Notes: generated from the letters alone by a model not told the origin. DNA of 64,000 bases from Stutzerimonas sp. S1 (GCF_025966695.1 NZ_JAOEIY010000007.1:300652-364651); one strand, 5' to 3'; positions 1 through 9,813 are shown, counted from the first letter of the stretch. Program-made: numbers and translations.

Positions 1-262
1 CACCCAGTTGCTGTTTCAGATACGGCGCGGCGCTGAGATGGTCAGCATGTACGTGGGTTTCCAGCAGCCATTGCACCTTCAGGTCGTGTGCGCGCACGTA
101 GTCGATCAGGCGCTCCGCGGTCGCGTGGGAGGTGCGGCCGGATGCCGGGTCGTAGTCCAGGACCGAGTCGATCAAGGCGCACTGGCGCGTAGAAAGATCG
201 CTGACCACATAGCTGTAAGTGAAGGTCGCTGGATCGAAGAAAGCTTCAACGTGCGGGTTCAT
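1..262 (-). CDS. MBL-fold metallo-hydrolase, partial
   Basis: The first 87 codons of a gene that runs off the left edge of the window. The N-terminus (MNPHVEAFFDPATFTYSYVV) and the metal-binding motif THVHADHL (His70, His72, Asp74, His75) are those of a glyoxalase II/persulfide dioxygenase-like metallo-beta-lactamase-fold hydrolase. In many proteobacteria such proteins (Blh/ETHE1 type) handle glutathione persulfide in sulfide detoxification. That specific role is inferred, because the substrate-determining C-terminal half is not visible. The ATG follows a strong AGAGGAG ribosome-binding site, which fixes the start. Confidence 0.85.
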   Translation of the reverse strand, partial: MNPHVEAFFDPATFTYSYVVSDLSTRQCALIDSVLDYDPASGRTSHATAERLIDYVRAHDLKVQWLLETHVHADHLSAAPYLKQQLG

Positions 263-344
263 GGTTTGCTCCTCTTCTGTGCGCGGATACCGGTAGGGGT
301 ATGGCTGAGTCGATCTTAGCTCCGATTTAGGTTATATGCTTAGA

Positions 345-360
345 ATTAATGGTTATTAAT
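345..360. promoter_or_regulatory. AT-rich tandem ATTAAT hexamers upstream of the MBL-fold gene
   Basis: Two self-complementary ATTAAT hexamers lie 10 bp apart (345-350 and 355-360) in an AT-rich patch upstream of the leftward MBL-fold gene. The surrounding DNA is GC-rich, so the patch stands out. The one-helical-turn spacing suits a dimeric regulator such as the ArsR-family BigR proteins that often control this gene family, but no regulator gene is visible here. A GC-rich hairpin without a T-run (371-386) lies between this patch and the end of the ABC operon. Confidence 0.35.
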
Positions 361-443
361 CGGGCGTGAGCCATGCGGACGCATGGAGCGTAGGTGCCTT
401 GTGATTACCAAGCGGGTGAGCAGCGGTGACGCTGATGAGCGGG

Positions 444-1184
444 TCAGCTTCTGCTGGCGCTGGATTCGTCGCTGACGATGAGGCCATCGACCAGCTGGAC
501 GGTACGCTCGCAATCGGCGGCGAGTCGCGGATCATGGGTCACCACGAGCACCGCACAGCCGAACTGGGCATTGATGCGGTGAAACAGTTCGAAGATGCTC
601 TGCGCGGTGCGGGTGTCGAGATTGCCGGTTGGCTCGTCGGCCAGCAGCAGCGGCGGCCGGGTCACCAGCGCGCGCGCGATCGCGACACGCTGCTGTTGGC
701 CGCCGGAGATCTGCGTCGGCTTCTTGTCGGCATACGGACCGAGGCCGACTTCTTCGAGCAGGCCACGCGCCAGGTCGATCTCGGCGGCCGATGGGCGGCC
801 GTGGCGGATCATCAGCGGCATCAGCACGTTATCCAGCACGCTGAAGGCCGAAATCAGGTGATGGAACTGAAAGACGAAGCCGATTGCCTCGTTGCGCAGG
901 CGGGTACGGGCTTCGTCATCGATGCTCCGCGTCGGGTTGCCGAGCAGATAGAGTTCGCCGGAACTCGGCGGGTCGAGCAGGCCGATGACGTTCAGCAACG
1001 TGCTCTTGCCCGAGCCAGAAGGGCCGATCAGCGCGACCAGCTCGCCTGCACACAGGCGCAGGTCGATGCCATGCAGGACTTCGGTTTCCAGCGGCGTGCC
1101 GAGATTGAAGCTCTTGCGCACGCCATCCAGGCGCAGCACTTCGCCGGAATGGTTGATCAGGGGGGCGACGACTGGCTCAGACAT
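444..1184 (-). CDS. ABC transporter ATP-binding protein (MacB/LolD type)
   Basis: A 246-residue ATPase of the MacB/LolD/FtsE group. It has Walker A GPSGSGKST, signature ISGGQQQRV (Ile replaces the usual Leu), Walker B LLLADEPTGN and the switch His in VVTHD. The start at MSEPVV overlaps the end of the upstream permease by 8 bp, suggesting translational coupling. A longer reading frame exists upstream but lies inside the permease gene. It is the last gene of a leftward adaptor-permease-ATPase operon, and would power a mechanotransmission-type exporter, not classical substrate import. The substrate is unknown. Confidence 0.93.
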   Translation of the reverse strand: MSEPVVAPLINHSGEVLRLDGVRKSFNLGTPLETEVLHGIDLRLCAGELVALIGPSGSGKSTLLNVIGLLDPPSSGELYLLGNPTRSIDDEARTRLRNEAIGFVFQFHHLISAFSVLDNVLMPLMIRHGRPSAAEIDLARGLLEEVGLGPYADKKPTQISGGQQQRVAIARALVTRPPLLLADEPTGNLDTRTAQSIFELFHRINAQFGCAVLVVTHDPRLAADCERTVQLVDGLIVSDESSASRS

Positions 1185-2397
1185 AACGGATCGCCACCGC
1201 CGGATCGTAGCGTGCCGCGCGACGGGCGGGCAGGGCGGCCGCCAGCACGCCGGTGAGCGTCGCGACCAGCATCGCCACCGGCACCAGTGTTGGCTCGACC
1301 GGAATGAAGAACAGGCGCGGCCCGAACAGGTTGAACACCTGCACCAGCCCCCAGCCGACGCCGCCGCCACAGGCCGAGCCGAGCAGACCGAGCAGCCCGC
1401 CTTGGATCAGGAATACCCGCAGGATCTGCTGCCGCGGACTGCCCATTGCCCGCAGGATGCCGATCTCACGGGTGCGTTGCACGACGCTGACAGCCAGCAC
1501 GCTGGCGATGCCAAAGGCCACCGAGATGCCGACGAACACGCGGATCATCTCGGTGGTCATGCTTTGCGAGCTGAGCGCGTTGAGCAGCTGGCCGTTGGTT
1601 TCCATCCAGCTTTCGGCGCGCAGCCCGGTCAGGCGCGCGAGGCGTCTGGCGACCTGGTCGGCCTCGAAGATCTCGGCCACGGTGGTGTCGATCACCGTTA
1701 CCCCGCCCGGGAGGTCGAGCAGCGTCTGCGCCTGCTTCAGGTCCAGATAGACGTAGCGTTCGTCCAGCTCGCGCACGCCCAGTTCGAAGATGCCAGCAAC
1801 ATCGACGACCGCTTCGCGGCCTTCGCCGGCATCCAGTCGCAGCTTGTCGCCGACGCCCAGGCCGAGATCGCTGGCCAGTTCCTTGCCGATGACCGCGTTG
1901 CCGGCGCCAACCAGCAGCTCGCCGGCAATCAGATCCTCCGCCAGCGGGATGATGCGCTGATAGCGCTGCGGGTCGATGCCGATCAGTGCCACCGAGGCCC
2001 GCGCGACACCGCGCCGCGCCAGTGCCGGGCCACTGATCACCGGCGACACGGCGAGGACCTGGGCGTCCTGATCGAGTACATCGCGGACGTCCTGCCAGTT
2101 GCTGATCGAGCGTAGGCGCTGGGCGCGCGGGCTCTCCAATACCAGCGTCAGGCTGCCGTCGGTGGCCGGCAGCAGGCGGTTGACCTCATCCGGCGGCAGG
2201 ATGCGGATGTGTGCCTGGGTGCCAAGGGTGCGATCGATGACATTGGCCTGCAGCCCGGTGATCAGTGCCGTGATGAAGACGATGACCGCCGAGCCGACGG
2301 CGATGCCGAAGATGATCAGCAGCGTCTGCATGCGGTTGTCGAGCAGAAAGCGCAGGGCGATCTTCCACTCGGTCCACAGCGAGTCGAACAGACGCAT
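1177..2397 (-). CDS. ABC transporter permease, MacB/FtsX family
   Basis: A 406-residue permease with one N-terminal membrane segment (about residues 22-45, MQTLLIIFGIAVGSAVIVFI), a large periplasmic MacB_PCD-type domain (about 50-270), and three C-terminal membrane segments forming an FtsX domain (about 280-400). This topology is typical of MacB and LolC/E proteins, which transmit force to periplasmic partners. It sits 6 bp downstream of the HlyD-type adaptor and overlaps the ATPase gene. No outer-membrane TolC-like gene accompanies the operon, so an unlinked one would be needed for full efflux. The substrate cannot be read from sequence. Confidence 0.92.
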   Translation of the reverse strand: MRLFDSLWTEWKIALRFLLDNRMQTLLIIFGIAVGSAVIVFITALITGLQANVIDRTLGTQAHIRILPPDEVNRLLPATDGSLTLVLESPRAQRLRSISNWQDVRDVLDQDAQVLAVSPVISGPALARRGVARASVALIGIDPQRYQRIIPLAEDLIAGELLVGAGNAVIGKELASDLGLGVGDKLRLDAGEGREAVVDVAGIFELGVRELDERYVYLDLKQAQTLLDLPGGVTVIDTTVAEIFEADQVARRLARLTGLRAESWMETNGQLLNALSSQSMTTEMIRVFVGISVAFGIASVLAVSVVQRTREIGILRAMGSPRQQILRVFLIQGGLLGLLGSACGGGVGWGLVQVFNLFGPRLFFIPVEPTLVPVAMLVATLTGVLAAALPARRAARYDPAVAIRYV

Positions 2398-2403
2398 CGC
2401 GGC

Positions 2404-3588
2404 TCAGTCCTGAATGCCGGCGGGGATCGCCTGCTCGCGTACGCGAACACGCTGGCCTTCGCGGGCATCGTCGGCAAGCACCAGGTCGCCGGCTTGCAGA
2501 CCGTCGAGCACCTCGCTCATGGCTGTGCCAAGCAGACCGAGGCGTACTTTCACCCGCTCGACCTTGCCGTTGCGCACCCGCAGTACCTGCGCGCGCTCGC
2601 CATCGCGGGCGCGCAGAGCATCGTTCGGCAGCACCAGCGCCTGCTCACGGCGCCCGGTTTCGATGTTCACCGACACCGTCATGCCCTGACGCAGCAGCTC
2701 GGCCGTTTCGTCGAGGTCCAGGTGCACATCGATGGTGCCACGTGCCGTATCGACGCTGGGTGCGATGAAGCTTACCCGCGCGGCGAACTCCCGCGCCGGA
2801 TAGGCATCGGCGATCACGCGGGCGGACTGTCCGAGCGCAACGGGCGCAAGGTTCTTCTCGTCCAGCGGCAGAAGCACCTCGCGGCTGCCGGCGCGGGCAA
2901 TTTCCAGCAGGGTGCGCCCTGGCTGGACGAGGTCGCCCGGTTCGACATTGCGGGTCTGCACGATGCCATCGACATGGGCGTGGATGCGGGTCTTGGCGAG
3001 GCCGGCGCGGGCCGCCTCCAGCCGCTGGCGCAGCACCTGTTCCTCGCTGCCGCCTTCGCCCTGCGCGGCGGCCGCCAGCTGCGCGCGGTCACGGATCACC
3101 TTGGCTGCCAGCTCTGCGCGACGGGCCTGCTCCAGTGCTTCGGAGGAAAGCAGCTTGCGTTCGAACAGTGTTTCGCGTCGTTCGCGTTCGCGCGTGAGCT
3201 GCTCCAGATTGCTCTGTGCGTCGCGCAAGGTGGCCTGGGCTTGCGGTCGGCTGCTGTCGATCAACTGGCGCAGCGCCGCTTCCGCCTCGCGCAAGCGTGC
3301 CAGTTGCTCATCGTCACGCAGCTCCAGCAGCAGGTCGCCGGCCTTGACCGCATCGCCTTCGCGCACATGGCGCGCCGAGATCACCCCGGTAATTTCGCTA
3401 CCCACCTGGGCAATCGACTGGTTGTCCACCTCGCCGCTGGCGACCACGCGCTGCACCAGGGGGCGCATCTCCAGACGATAGCCCGGTAATTGCGGACCTT
3501 GCCACTGACGCCAGGCGAGCCAGCCGCCGATCAGGATAACCAGCAGAAGCAGCGGGAGCATGCGGCGGAAAGACGTTGCGGCGGACAA
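2404..3588 (-). CDS. HlyD/MacA-like periplasmic adaptor protein
   Basis: A membrane-fusion (RND/MacA-type) adaptor. One N-terminal anchor (LPLLLLVILIGGWLAW) is followed by a lipoyl/barrel-sandwich half, a coiled-coil hairpin rich in Arg, Glu and Gln, the second lipoyl half (ARAGLAKTRIHAHVDGIVQT) and beta-barrel domains. It should link the downstream permease to an outer-membrane channel. The start chosen is a TTG at 3588, because a GGGAG ribosome-binding site precedes it by 8 bp. An ATG at 3624 has no recognisable site. It is the first gene of the three-gene leftward operon. Confidence 0.9.
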   Translation of the reverse strand: MSAATSFRRMLPLLLLVILIGGWLAWRQWQGPQLPGYRLEMRPLVQRVVASGEVDNQSIAQVGSEITGVISARHVREGDAVKAGDLLLELRDDEQLARLREAEAALRQLIDSSRPQAQATLRDAQSNLEQLTRERERRETLFERKLLSSEALEQARRAELAAKVIRDRAQLAAAAQGEGGSEEQVLRQRLEAARAGLAKTRIHAHVDGIVQTRNVEPGDLVQPGRTLLEIARAGSREVLLPLDEKNLAPVALGQSARVIADAYPAREFAARVSFIAPSVDTARGTIDVHLDLDETAELLRQGMTVSVNIETGRREQALVLPNDALRARDGERAQVLRVRNGKVERVKVRLGLLGTAMSEVLDGLQAGDLVLADDAREGQRVRVREQAIPAGIQD

Positions 3589-3750
3589 GACGATCACTCC
3601 CTGACGTGGCCGGAAGAGGGCCATCAAACTGATTCAAGCTTACGGACAAATGTCTCGCATGGGTACGGCTGTCCGTGTCGCGCGACGTGGCAGCGCGTCG
3701 TGTCGTTTGCCTATCGTGCCCATAGCAGGATCGTGCGCGGCTGCCGGCGC

Positions 3751-3756
3751 TACAAT
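3751..3756 (+). promoter_or_regulatory. Candidate -10 element for the ZIP gene
   Basis: TACAAT lies 29 bp before the ATG of the ZIP transporter in the divergent spacer with the HlyD-type gene. No good -35 match is visible at the usual distance, so either the promoter is weak or an activator is used. Confidence 0.35.
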
Positions 3757-3784
3757 GGCATCCCGCTTTCCGGATCAGATTGTC

Positions 3785-4714
3785 ATGGATACTAATCAAA
3801 GCCCTGCAGCGACACTTCGTTCCGCCTGGGTAGCTCAGGCGCAGGCCAATCCCTGGGTAGCCGCAGGACTTGCGGCGGCATTGCTGGCGGTGATCGTGCT
3901 ACTGCTGGCGAGCGGCTTCAGCGCCTTGCACAACGGCGATCAGGGCAACCTGCGTTACGCGATGCTCGGCGGCAGCGCAGGTTTTGCCGCCACCGCCGTC
4001 GGGGCGTTGCTGGCGATTGGTTTGCGTGACATCTCCGGCCGTACTCAGGACAGCATGCTGGGTTTCGCTGCTGGCATGATGCTTGCAGCCGCCTCGTTTT
4101 CGCTGATTCTGCCTGGGCTTGCCGCGGGCAAGGATATCTTCGGCAGCGGGCCGGCTGCCGCATTGACGGTCGTTGTCGGGCTCGGGCTGGGCGTCCTGCT
4201 GATGCTCGGGCTTGATTACTTCACGCCCCACGAACATGAAAGCACCGGGCCCTGTGGGCCGGATTGCGTGCGGCTGAACCGCGTCTGGCTGTTCGTGCTG
4301 GCGATCGCGCTGCACAACATTCCGGAAGGCATGGCGATCGGTGTGAGTTTTGCCAATGGCGACATGAGTGTCGGTGTGCCGCTGACCACGGCGATTTCCA
4401 TCCAGGATATTCCCGAGGGACTGGCGGTGGCGTTGGCATTGCGCACCACCGGGCTGTCGGCGCTGGCATCGGCGCTGATCGCCGCCGCCTCCGGGCTGAT
4501 GGAGCCACTGGGTGCGCTGGTCGGGCTGGGCATGTCCACCGGCTTCGCCATTGCTTATCCGGTCAGCATGGGGCTTGCCGCCGGCGCGATGATCTTCGTG
4601 GTGTCGCACGAAGTGATTCCCGAAACTCACCGCAACGGCCACCAGACACCCGCGACCATCGGCCTGATGGCGGGCTTCGCGGTGATGATGTTCCTCGATA
4701 CGGCGCTGGGTTGA
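3785..4714 (+). CDS. ZIP-family metal transporter
   Basis: A 309-residue polytopic membrane protein of the ZIP family (zinc, iron or other divalent metal uptake across the inner membrane). The two signature helices are explicit: ALHNIPEGMAIGVS and SIQDIPEGLAVAL, whose His, Asn and Glu residues form the metal site. About eight hydrophobic segments are visible, with a short cytoplasmic loop carrying HEHE. The chosen start MDTNQSP gives the usual length; upstream in-frame codons look non-coding. Metal specificity cannot be told from sequence. It is monocistronic, facing the MotB-like gene across 13 bp. Confidence 0.9.
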   Translation: MDTNQSPAATLRSAWVAQAQANPWVAAGLAAALLAVIVLLLASGFSALHNGDQGNLRYAMLGGSAGFAATAVGALLAIGLRDISGRTQDSMLGFAAGMMLAAASFSLILPGLAAGKDIFGSGPAAALTVVVGLGLGVLLMLGLDYFTPHEHESTGPCGPDCVRLNRVWLFVLAIALHNIPEGMAIGVSFANGDMSVGVPLTTAISIQDIPEGLAVALALRTTGLSALASALIAAASGLMEPLGALVGLGMSTGFAIAYPVSMGLAAGAMIFVVSHEVIPETHRNGHQTPATIGLMAGFAVMMFLDTALG

Positions 4715-4727
4715 CCGACGGCGTCGG

Positions 4728-5441
4728 TCAGGGTTTCTGCGGCTGGGTCTGCATCACCAGTTCGACGCGGCGGTTGCTGGCGCGGCCCTGATCGCTGGTG
4801 TTGTCGCCCAGCGGACGGGTCTCGGCGTAGCCCGTCGCACTCATCCGACCGGCTGCGATACCGCTGAGCTGCAGGTAGCGCACCACGCTGCTGGCGCGGC
4901 TGGCGGAAAGCTCCCAGTTGGACGGAAAGCGCGCCGTCTGGATCGGCCGATCGTCCGTGTGGCCCTCGACGATGATCCGATGCGGCGTGGCGGCGAGCGT
5001 CGGTACCAGCCGGTCGAGCACGTCCAGTCCGGCATCTTCGAGCTCGGCCTGTCCCGAACCGAAGAGCAGTTCGCTGCTGATGCGAAAGCTGATGCTGCCC
5101 TCGTTGAGGATTACCTCGATGTCCTCGCCCAGATCCATCTCCGGAAGTGGCGACGTGGCCGGTTCGATGGCCGGCATCGGCGGGATGATCGGTGCGATGG
5201 GCTGCAGGTCGCTGGATACCTGCAGCAGACTGATGTCGCCAGTCTGGCTCGGCCCTGCCGTCTCCTTCAGCGTCCGTTCGCCGTCACCCTGGCCGGCGAA
5301 GGCGAGCATCACCACCAGCATCACCAGCAGCAGGGTGATCATGTCCAGATAGGTGAGCAGCCAGCCCTCCTGCTCCTCATCGGCGCGCGGCTCCACGTGC
5401 CACTTGGCGAAGCGGCCGCCACGCTGCGCTGATCCGTTCAT
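4728..5441 (-). CDS. MotB/OmpA-like stator subunit
   Basis: A 237-residue protein with one N-terminal membrane helix containing the proton- or sodium-binding Asp of stator B-subunits (LLTYLDMITLLLVMLVV), a Pro-rich linker, and a C-terminal OmpA-like peptidoglycan-binding domain (VEGHTDDRPI; SASRASSVVRYL; GRASNRRVELVM). It would pair with the adjacent MotA-like subunit to form a MotA5B2-type ion-driven stator. The start 1 bp after the MotA-like stop codon is preferred over an upstream in-frame ATG inside that gene. No flagellar genes flank the pair, so it is a supplementary stator or another ion-driven motor. Confidence 0.87.
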   Translation of the reverse strand: MNGSAQRGGRFAKWHVEPRADEEQEGWLLTYLDMITLLLVMLVVMLAFAGQGDGERTLKETAGPSQTGDISLLQVSSDLQPIAPIIPPMPAIEPATSPLPEMDLGEDIEVILNEGSISFRISSELLFGSGQAELEDAGLDVLDRLVPTLAATPHRIIVEGHTDDRPIQTARFPSNWELSASRASSVVRYLQLSGIAAGRMSATGYAETRPLGDNTSDQGRASNRRVELVMQTQPQKP

Positions 5442-5442
5442 C

Positions 5443-6252
5443 TCAGGCGCTCTGCTGTGGGTTGCGTGATCTGCCGGCGTTGCCGTCGCGGATCTCATCG
5501 TCATGGTGGGCGATGAAAGATTTCAGCGTCTCGCGCATGTAGGCCGGGCTGCGCTTGTTGCACATCATCGAGATACCCTGCATGACCAGATTCATCAGGG
5601 CTACCCGCTGCTCTGTCCTGCGCTCCAGCTTCACCGCGACCGGCTTGAGGATCAGGTTGGCCAGTAATACGCCATAGAACGTAGTCATCAGCGCGACCGC
5701 CAGGCTGCGGCCGATCAGCTGCATGTCACCGCTGCCGAGCATGAACATCAGGTTGATCAGTCCCACCAGCGTGCCGATCATGCCGAACGCCGGCGCATAG
5801 CTGGCCATGGCACGGAACAGCTGCGCCTCGGCGTTTTCCCGCGCGCGCAACTGGGCGATGCGCCATTGCAGCAGGTCGAGGATGTCTTCTTCCGGCGTGT
5901 TGTCGATCACCAGCTGCACGCCGGTACGCAGAAACGGGTTGCTGACCCGGTCCACGGCCCGCTCCACGGCCGGCAGATCGCCGCTGATCCACAGGCGGGA
6001 AATCTGCACCAGCTCCTCGAGATCCTGACGGGTGTACAGCCGTTCGTTGCGCAACACGGTACCGATCAGGCCGAACACGCGCATCACCTCGCGCAGCGGG
6101 TAGCTGATGAAGGTGGCTGCCAGCGTGCCGACCAGCACGATGCCCAGGCTGGGCAGGTCGAGGAACAGCGAGGGGTCGTGTGCGGCGAACAGCATGACAA
6201 CCGCGAGCAGAGCGATGCTCGCGACAATGCCGATCAGGGTTGAAGGGTTCAT
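5443..6252 (-). CDS. MotA-like stator subunit
   Basis: A 269-residue protein with four membrane segments: two near the N-terminus (about 5-25 and 30-50) and two after a long cytoplasmic loop (about 150-200). This is the layout of MotA/PomA. The motif APAFGMIGTLVGLINLMFML is the conserved MotA/TolQ/ExbB helix 3, and SLAVALMTTFYGVLLANLIL is helix 4. It is transcribed leftward just ahead of the MotB-like partner. Whether it drives swimming as a second stator set, as MotCD does in P. aeruginosa, is inference; MotCD itself is normally inside a flagellar cluster, unlike here. Confidence 0.88.
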   Translation of the reverse strand: MNPSTLIGIVASIALLAVVMLFAAHDPSLFLDLPSLGIVLVGTLAATFISYPLREVMRVFGLIGTVLRNERLYTRQDLEELVQISRLWISGDLPAVERAVDRVSNPFLRTGVQLVIDNTPEEDILDLLQWRIAQLRARENAEAQLFRAMASYAPAFGMIGTLVGLINLMFMLGSGDMQLIGRSLAVALMTTFYGVLLANLILKPVAVKLERRTEQRVALMNLVMQGISMMCNKRSPAYMRETLKSFIAHHDDEIRDGNAGRSRNPQQSA

Positions 6253-6379
6253 CGAAACTCCGGCAGAAGAGGGCGTGCCGCATGGGCACGCGGCATCTAA
6301 CCGGGTGATTCGGCCGGGATGCCCCCAACTTTAGGCGACATCCTGCCGCGCCGTCGGAAGGAGGCCGTCAGTGTGCCGG

Positions 6380-7411
<1,032 letters not shown>

Positions 7412-7620
7412 TCAGGTCGACGCAGCACATTTGCATGACAGGAGTTCGACTCGCGCCATGCACTTTCATCCTCGAACAGACACTCGGCTTTGGCTAGGGG
7501 CATTTGCGCGCAATGCGGCTATCGGAGGGTAATCCTGGCGCATTGGCTGACCGGCGGTAGCCTTGCGCGGCTGCGGCGAGGGCTGGTGTTGTGCCTGCGA
7601 CGAGGCGCTCCAGACAACGG

Positions 7621-7648
7621 TTGTAAGTTGCAGATAAGCCGGTACAAT
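7621..7648 (+). promoter_or_regulatory. Promoter of the 4.5S RNA gene
   Basis: TTGTAA (7621-7626) and TACAAT (7643-7648) are separated by 16 bp. This is a good sigma-70 promoter about 34 bp ahead of the mature 4.5S RNA, implying a short precursor that is trimmed. The rest of the 7367-7681 spacer has no gene; a short inverted repeat (GCATT/AATGC around 7500-7516) is the only other structure noted. Confidence 0.6.
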
Positions 7649-7681
7649 GGCGCCGCTCGCCGCCAGGCGGGTTTCGTTATG

Positions 7682-7793
7682 GTGGCCCTGCCGGTCCCCC
7701 CGCAACGATCAGCCGTGAACCCGGTCAGGCCCGGAAGGGAGCAGCCGCAGCGGTGACATTGTGTGCCGGGGTGTGGCTGGTAGGGTCCACCTC
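7682..7793 (+). ncRNA. ffs: 4.5S RNA (signal recognition particle RNA)
   Basis: The conserved apical domain of bacterial small SRP RNA is present: GGTCAGGCCCGGAAGGGAGC followed by AGCCGCAG. It is closed by complementary ends (GGTGGCCCTGCC at the 5' end, GGTAGGGTCCACC at the 3' end). The GGAA tetraloop hairpin is the Ffh-binding site. Overall length (about 112 nt) matches E. coli 4.5S RNA. The exact ends are inferred from the terminal helix. The 220-nt spacer before earP contains no other gene that I can see. Confidence 0.93.
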
Positions 7794-8015
7794 CATAACG
7801 TCCGTTCGTTCATCTCCCTTCTTCTTTATTCGTGTTCCGTTCGCTGGTGCATGTGCATGCTCCGGGCGTCGTCGTGTCCGCTGATCCGTTGTTGGGGGTG
7901 AAGGCTGTGTCGTGCCGGGTTGCAGCCTGGCGCGCGATCCGTATGCTGCCCTCGGTCATTCACCGACAGATCGTCGTCGTCACGGCGCCGTGTCGTTCGT
8001 TCAAGGAGTATCGGT

Positions 8016-9155
8016 TTGTCCGCAAAAGCTGCCTGGGACATCTTCTGCGTCGTGGTCGACAACTACGGCGACATCGGCGTGACCTGGCGCCTGGCCCGGC
8101 AACTGGCGGGCGAACATGGCCAGCGGGTACGCCTGTGGGTCGATGATCTGCAGACCTTCGCCCGACTGTGCCCCGGAACCAGCGCCAGCGCCGCACAGCA
8201 GTGGCACGAGGGTGTGGACGTGCGCCAGTGGCCGCGCGAGTGGGGCGGGGCCGAGCCTGCCGATGTGGTCATCGAGGCCTTCGCGTGCGAGCTGCCGCGT
8301 GCCTACGTGAATGCCATGGCGGCCAGCGGCCGGCGCATCCTCTGGCTGAACCTGGAATATCTGAGCGCCGAGGACTGGATAGTCGGCTGCCATGCGCTGC
8401 CGTCGCTGCAGTCGAGCGGGTTGCAGAAGTATTTCTTCTTCCCCGGTTTCGAGGCGCAGACCGGTGGGCTGATCCGCGAGGCTGATCTGATCCTGCGCCG
8501 TGAAGCCTTCCAGCGCGACCCGGCGCGCCGCGAGGACTTCCTCGCCAGTCTCGGTGTGGCGTTGCAGCCCGGCGCGCGGCTACTGTCGCTGTTCGCCTAC
8601 GAGAACGCGGCGGTGGCGGGTTGGCTCGATGCACTGGCGGCCGATTCTCGACCGAACCAGTTGCTGGTACCCGAGGGGCGTGTACTGGGCGATGTTGCGG
8701 CGTGGCTCGGCGTGCCGGCACTGCATCCCGGCGATCGTCATCAGCGTGGTTCGTTGCGGGTGGCGGTGGTGCCGTTCATGACGCAGGACGAGTACGACCT
8801 GCTGCTGTGGAGCTGCGATTTCAACGCGGTGCGCGGCGAGGAGTCGTTCATCCGCGGGCAGTGGGCCGGGCGACCGCTGACCTGGCACATCTATCCGCAG
8901 GAAGACGACGCGCACTGGGACAAGCTCCATGCCTTCCTCGATCTCTATACCCACGAACTGGCGCCGACTGCCGCTGCAGCATTGCGCGACTTCTGGCGGG
9001 CCTGGAATGCGGGCGAGGGTGCCGGTCATGCCTGGACCGCTCTGCAGCGCGAGTATTCGGCGTTGCTGGCGCACGCCGAAGCCTGGACCCACAAGCAGGT
9101 GGCCAACGGCGACCTGGCCGGAAAGCTGGTGTTTTTTTACACAGATTGGCTATGA
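8016..9155 (+). CDS. earP: EF-P arginine rhamnosyltransferase EarP
   Basis: A 379-residue inverting glycosyltransferase (DUF2331 family) that attaches rhamnose from dTDP-L-rhamnose to Arg32 of elongation factor P. The family start WDIFCVVVDNYGDIGVTWRL, with the catalytic Asp in VVDNYGD, and the C-terminal nucleotide-sugar pocket (FNAVRGEESFIRGQWAG) are clear. A TTG start at 8016 is chosen because AAGGAG precedes it by 7 bp and the family N-terminus begins there; the reading frame upstream has no similarity. Its substrate gene efp is 43 bp downstream, as is usual in Pseudomonas. Confidence 0.93.
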   Translation: MSAKAAWDIFCVVVDNYGDIGVTWRLARQLAGEHGQRVRLWVDDLQTFARLCPGTSASAAQQWHEGVDVRQWPREWGGAEPADVVIEAFACELPRAYVNAMAASGRRILWLNLEYLSAEDWIVGCHALPSLQSSGLQKYFFFPGFEAQTGGLIREADLILRREAFQRDPARREDFLASLGVALQPGARLLSLFAYENAAVAGWLDALAADSRPNQLLVPEGRVLGDVAAWLGVPALHPGDRHQRGSLRVAVVPFMTQDEYDLLLWSCDFNAVRGEESFIRGQWAGRPLTWHIYPQEDDAHWDKLHAFLDLYTHELAPTAAAALRDFWRAWNAGEGAGHAWTALQREYSALLAHAEAWTHKQVANGDLAGKLVFFYTDWL

Positions 9156-9198
9156 TACGCGGCCTGTTTTTTGTCTCTAATTCCAATCGGATGTTCGT

Positions 9199-9765
9199 AT
9201 GAAAACCGCACAAGAGTTCCGTGCCGGCCAGGTGGCCATCATCAACGGCGCACCCTGGGTCATCCAGAAGGCCGAATTCAACAAGTCCGGCCGTAACAGT
9301 GCCGTGGTCAAGATGAAGCTGAAGAACCTGCTCAACGGTTCGGCTACCGAGACCGTGTACAAGGCTGACGACAAGCTGGAGCCGGTAATTCTCGAGCGCA
9401 AGGAAGTGACCTATTCCTACTTCGCTGACCCGCTGTATGTCTTCATGGACAACGAGTTCAACCAGTACGAAATCGAGAAAAGCGACCTCGAAGGCGTGAT
9501 GACTTTCATCGAAGACGGCATGACCGACGTCTGCGAAGCCGTGTTCTACAACGACAAGGTGATCTCGGTCGAGCTGCCGACCACCATCGTTCGCGAAATC
9601 GTTTACACCGAGCCGTCCGTCCGCGGCGACACTTCCGGCAAGGTGATGAAGACCGCCCGCCTGAAGAACGGTGCCGAGCTGCAGGTTTCTGCCTTCTGCG
9701 AAATCGGCGACTCGATCGAGATCGACACCCGCACCGGCGAGTACAAGTCCCGCGTCAAGGCCTGA
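9199..9765 (+). CDS. efp: Translation elongation factor P
   Basis: A 188-residue EF-P that rescues ribosomes stalled at polyproline stretches. Three domains are present: a KOW-like domain I with the modification loop KSGRNSA placing Arg at position 32, an OB domain ([20 protein letters not shown]) and a C-terminal OB domain ending SRVKA. Arg32, in place of the Lys used by the EpmA system, agrees with the adjacent EarP. TATGAT at 9151-9156 may serve as a -10 element of its own promoter inside the end of earP. The gene is closed by a strong terminator. Confidence 0.97.
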   Translation: MKTAQEFRAGQVAIINGAPWVIQKAEFNKSGRNSAVVKMKLKNLLNGSATETVYKADDKLEPVILERKEVTYSYFADPLYVFMDNEFNQYEIEKSDLEGVMTFIEDGMTDVCEAVFYNDKVISVELPTTIVREIVYTEPSVRGDTSGKVMKTARLKNGAELQVSAFCEIGDSIEIDTRTGEYKSRVKA

Positions 9766-9787
9766 TCGCCTCGCAGACTGCTCGTGC

Positions 9788-9813
9788 AAAGCCCGGCCTG
9801 TGCCGGGCTTTTT
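9788..9813 (+). terminator. Rho-independent terminator of efp
   Basis: GCCCGGC (9791-9797) and GCCGGGC (9802-9808) form a hairpin with a CTGT loop, followed by TTTTT. It lies 25 bp after the efp stop codon. Confidence 0.88.

Noticed and set aside
426..1256. A 276-codon rightward reading frame
   Set aside because: It lies opposite the ABC ATPase and permease genes, whose motifs are unmistakable; high GC produces such antisense frames.
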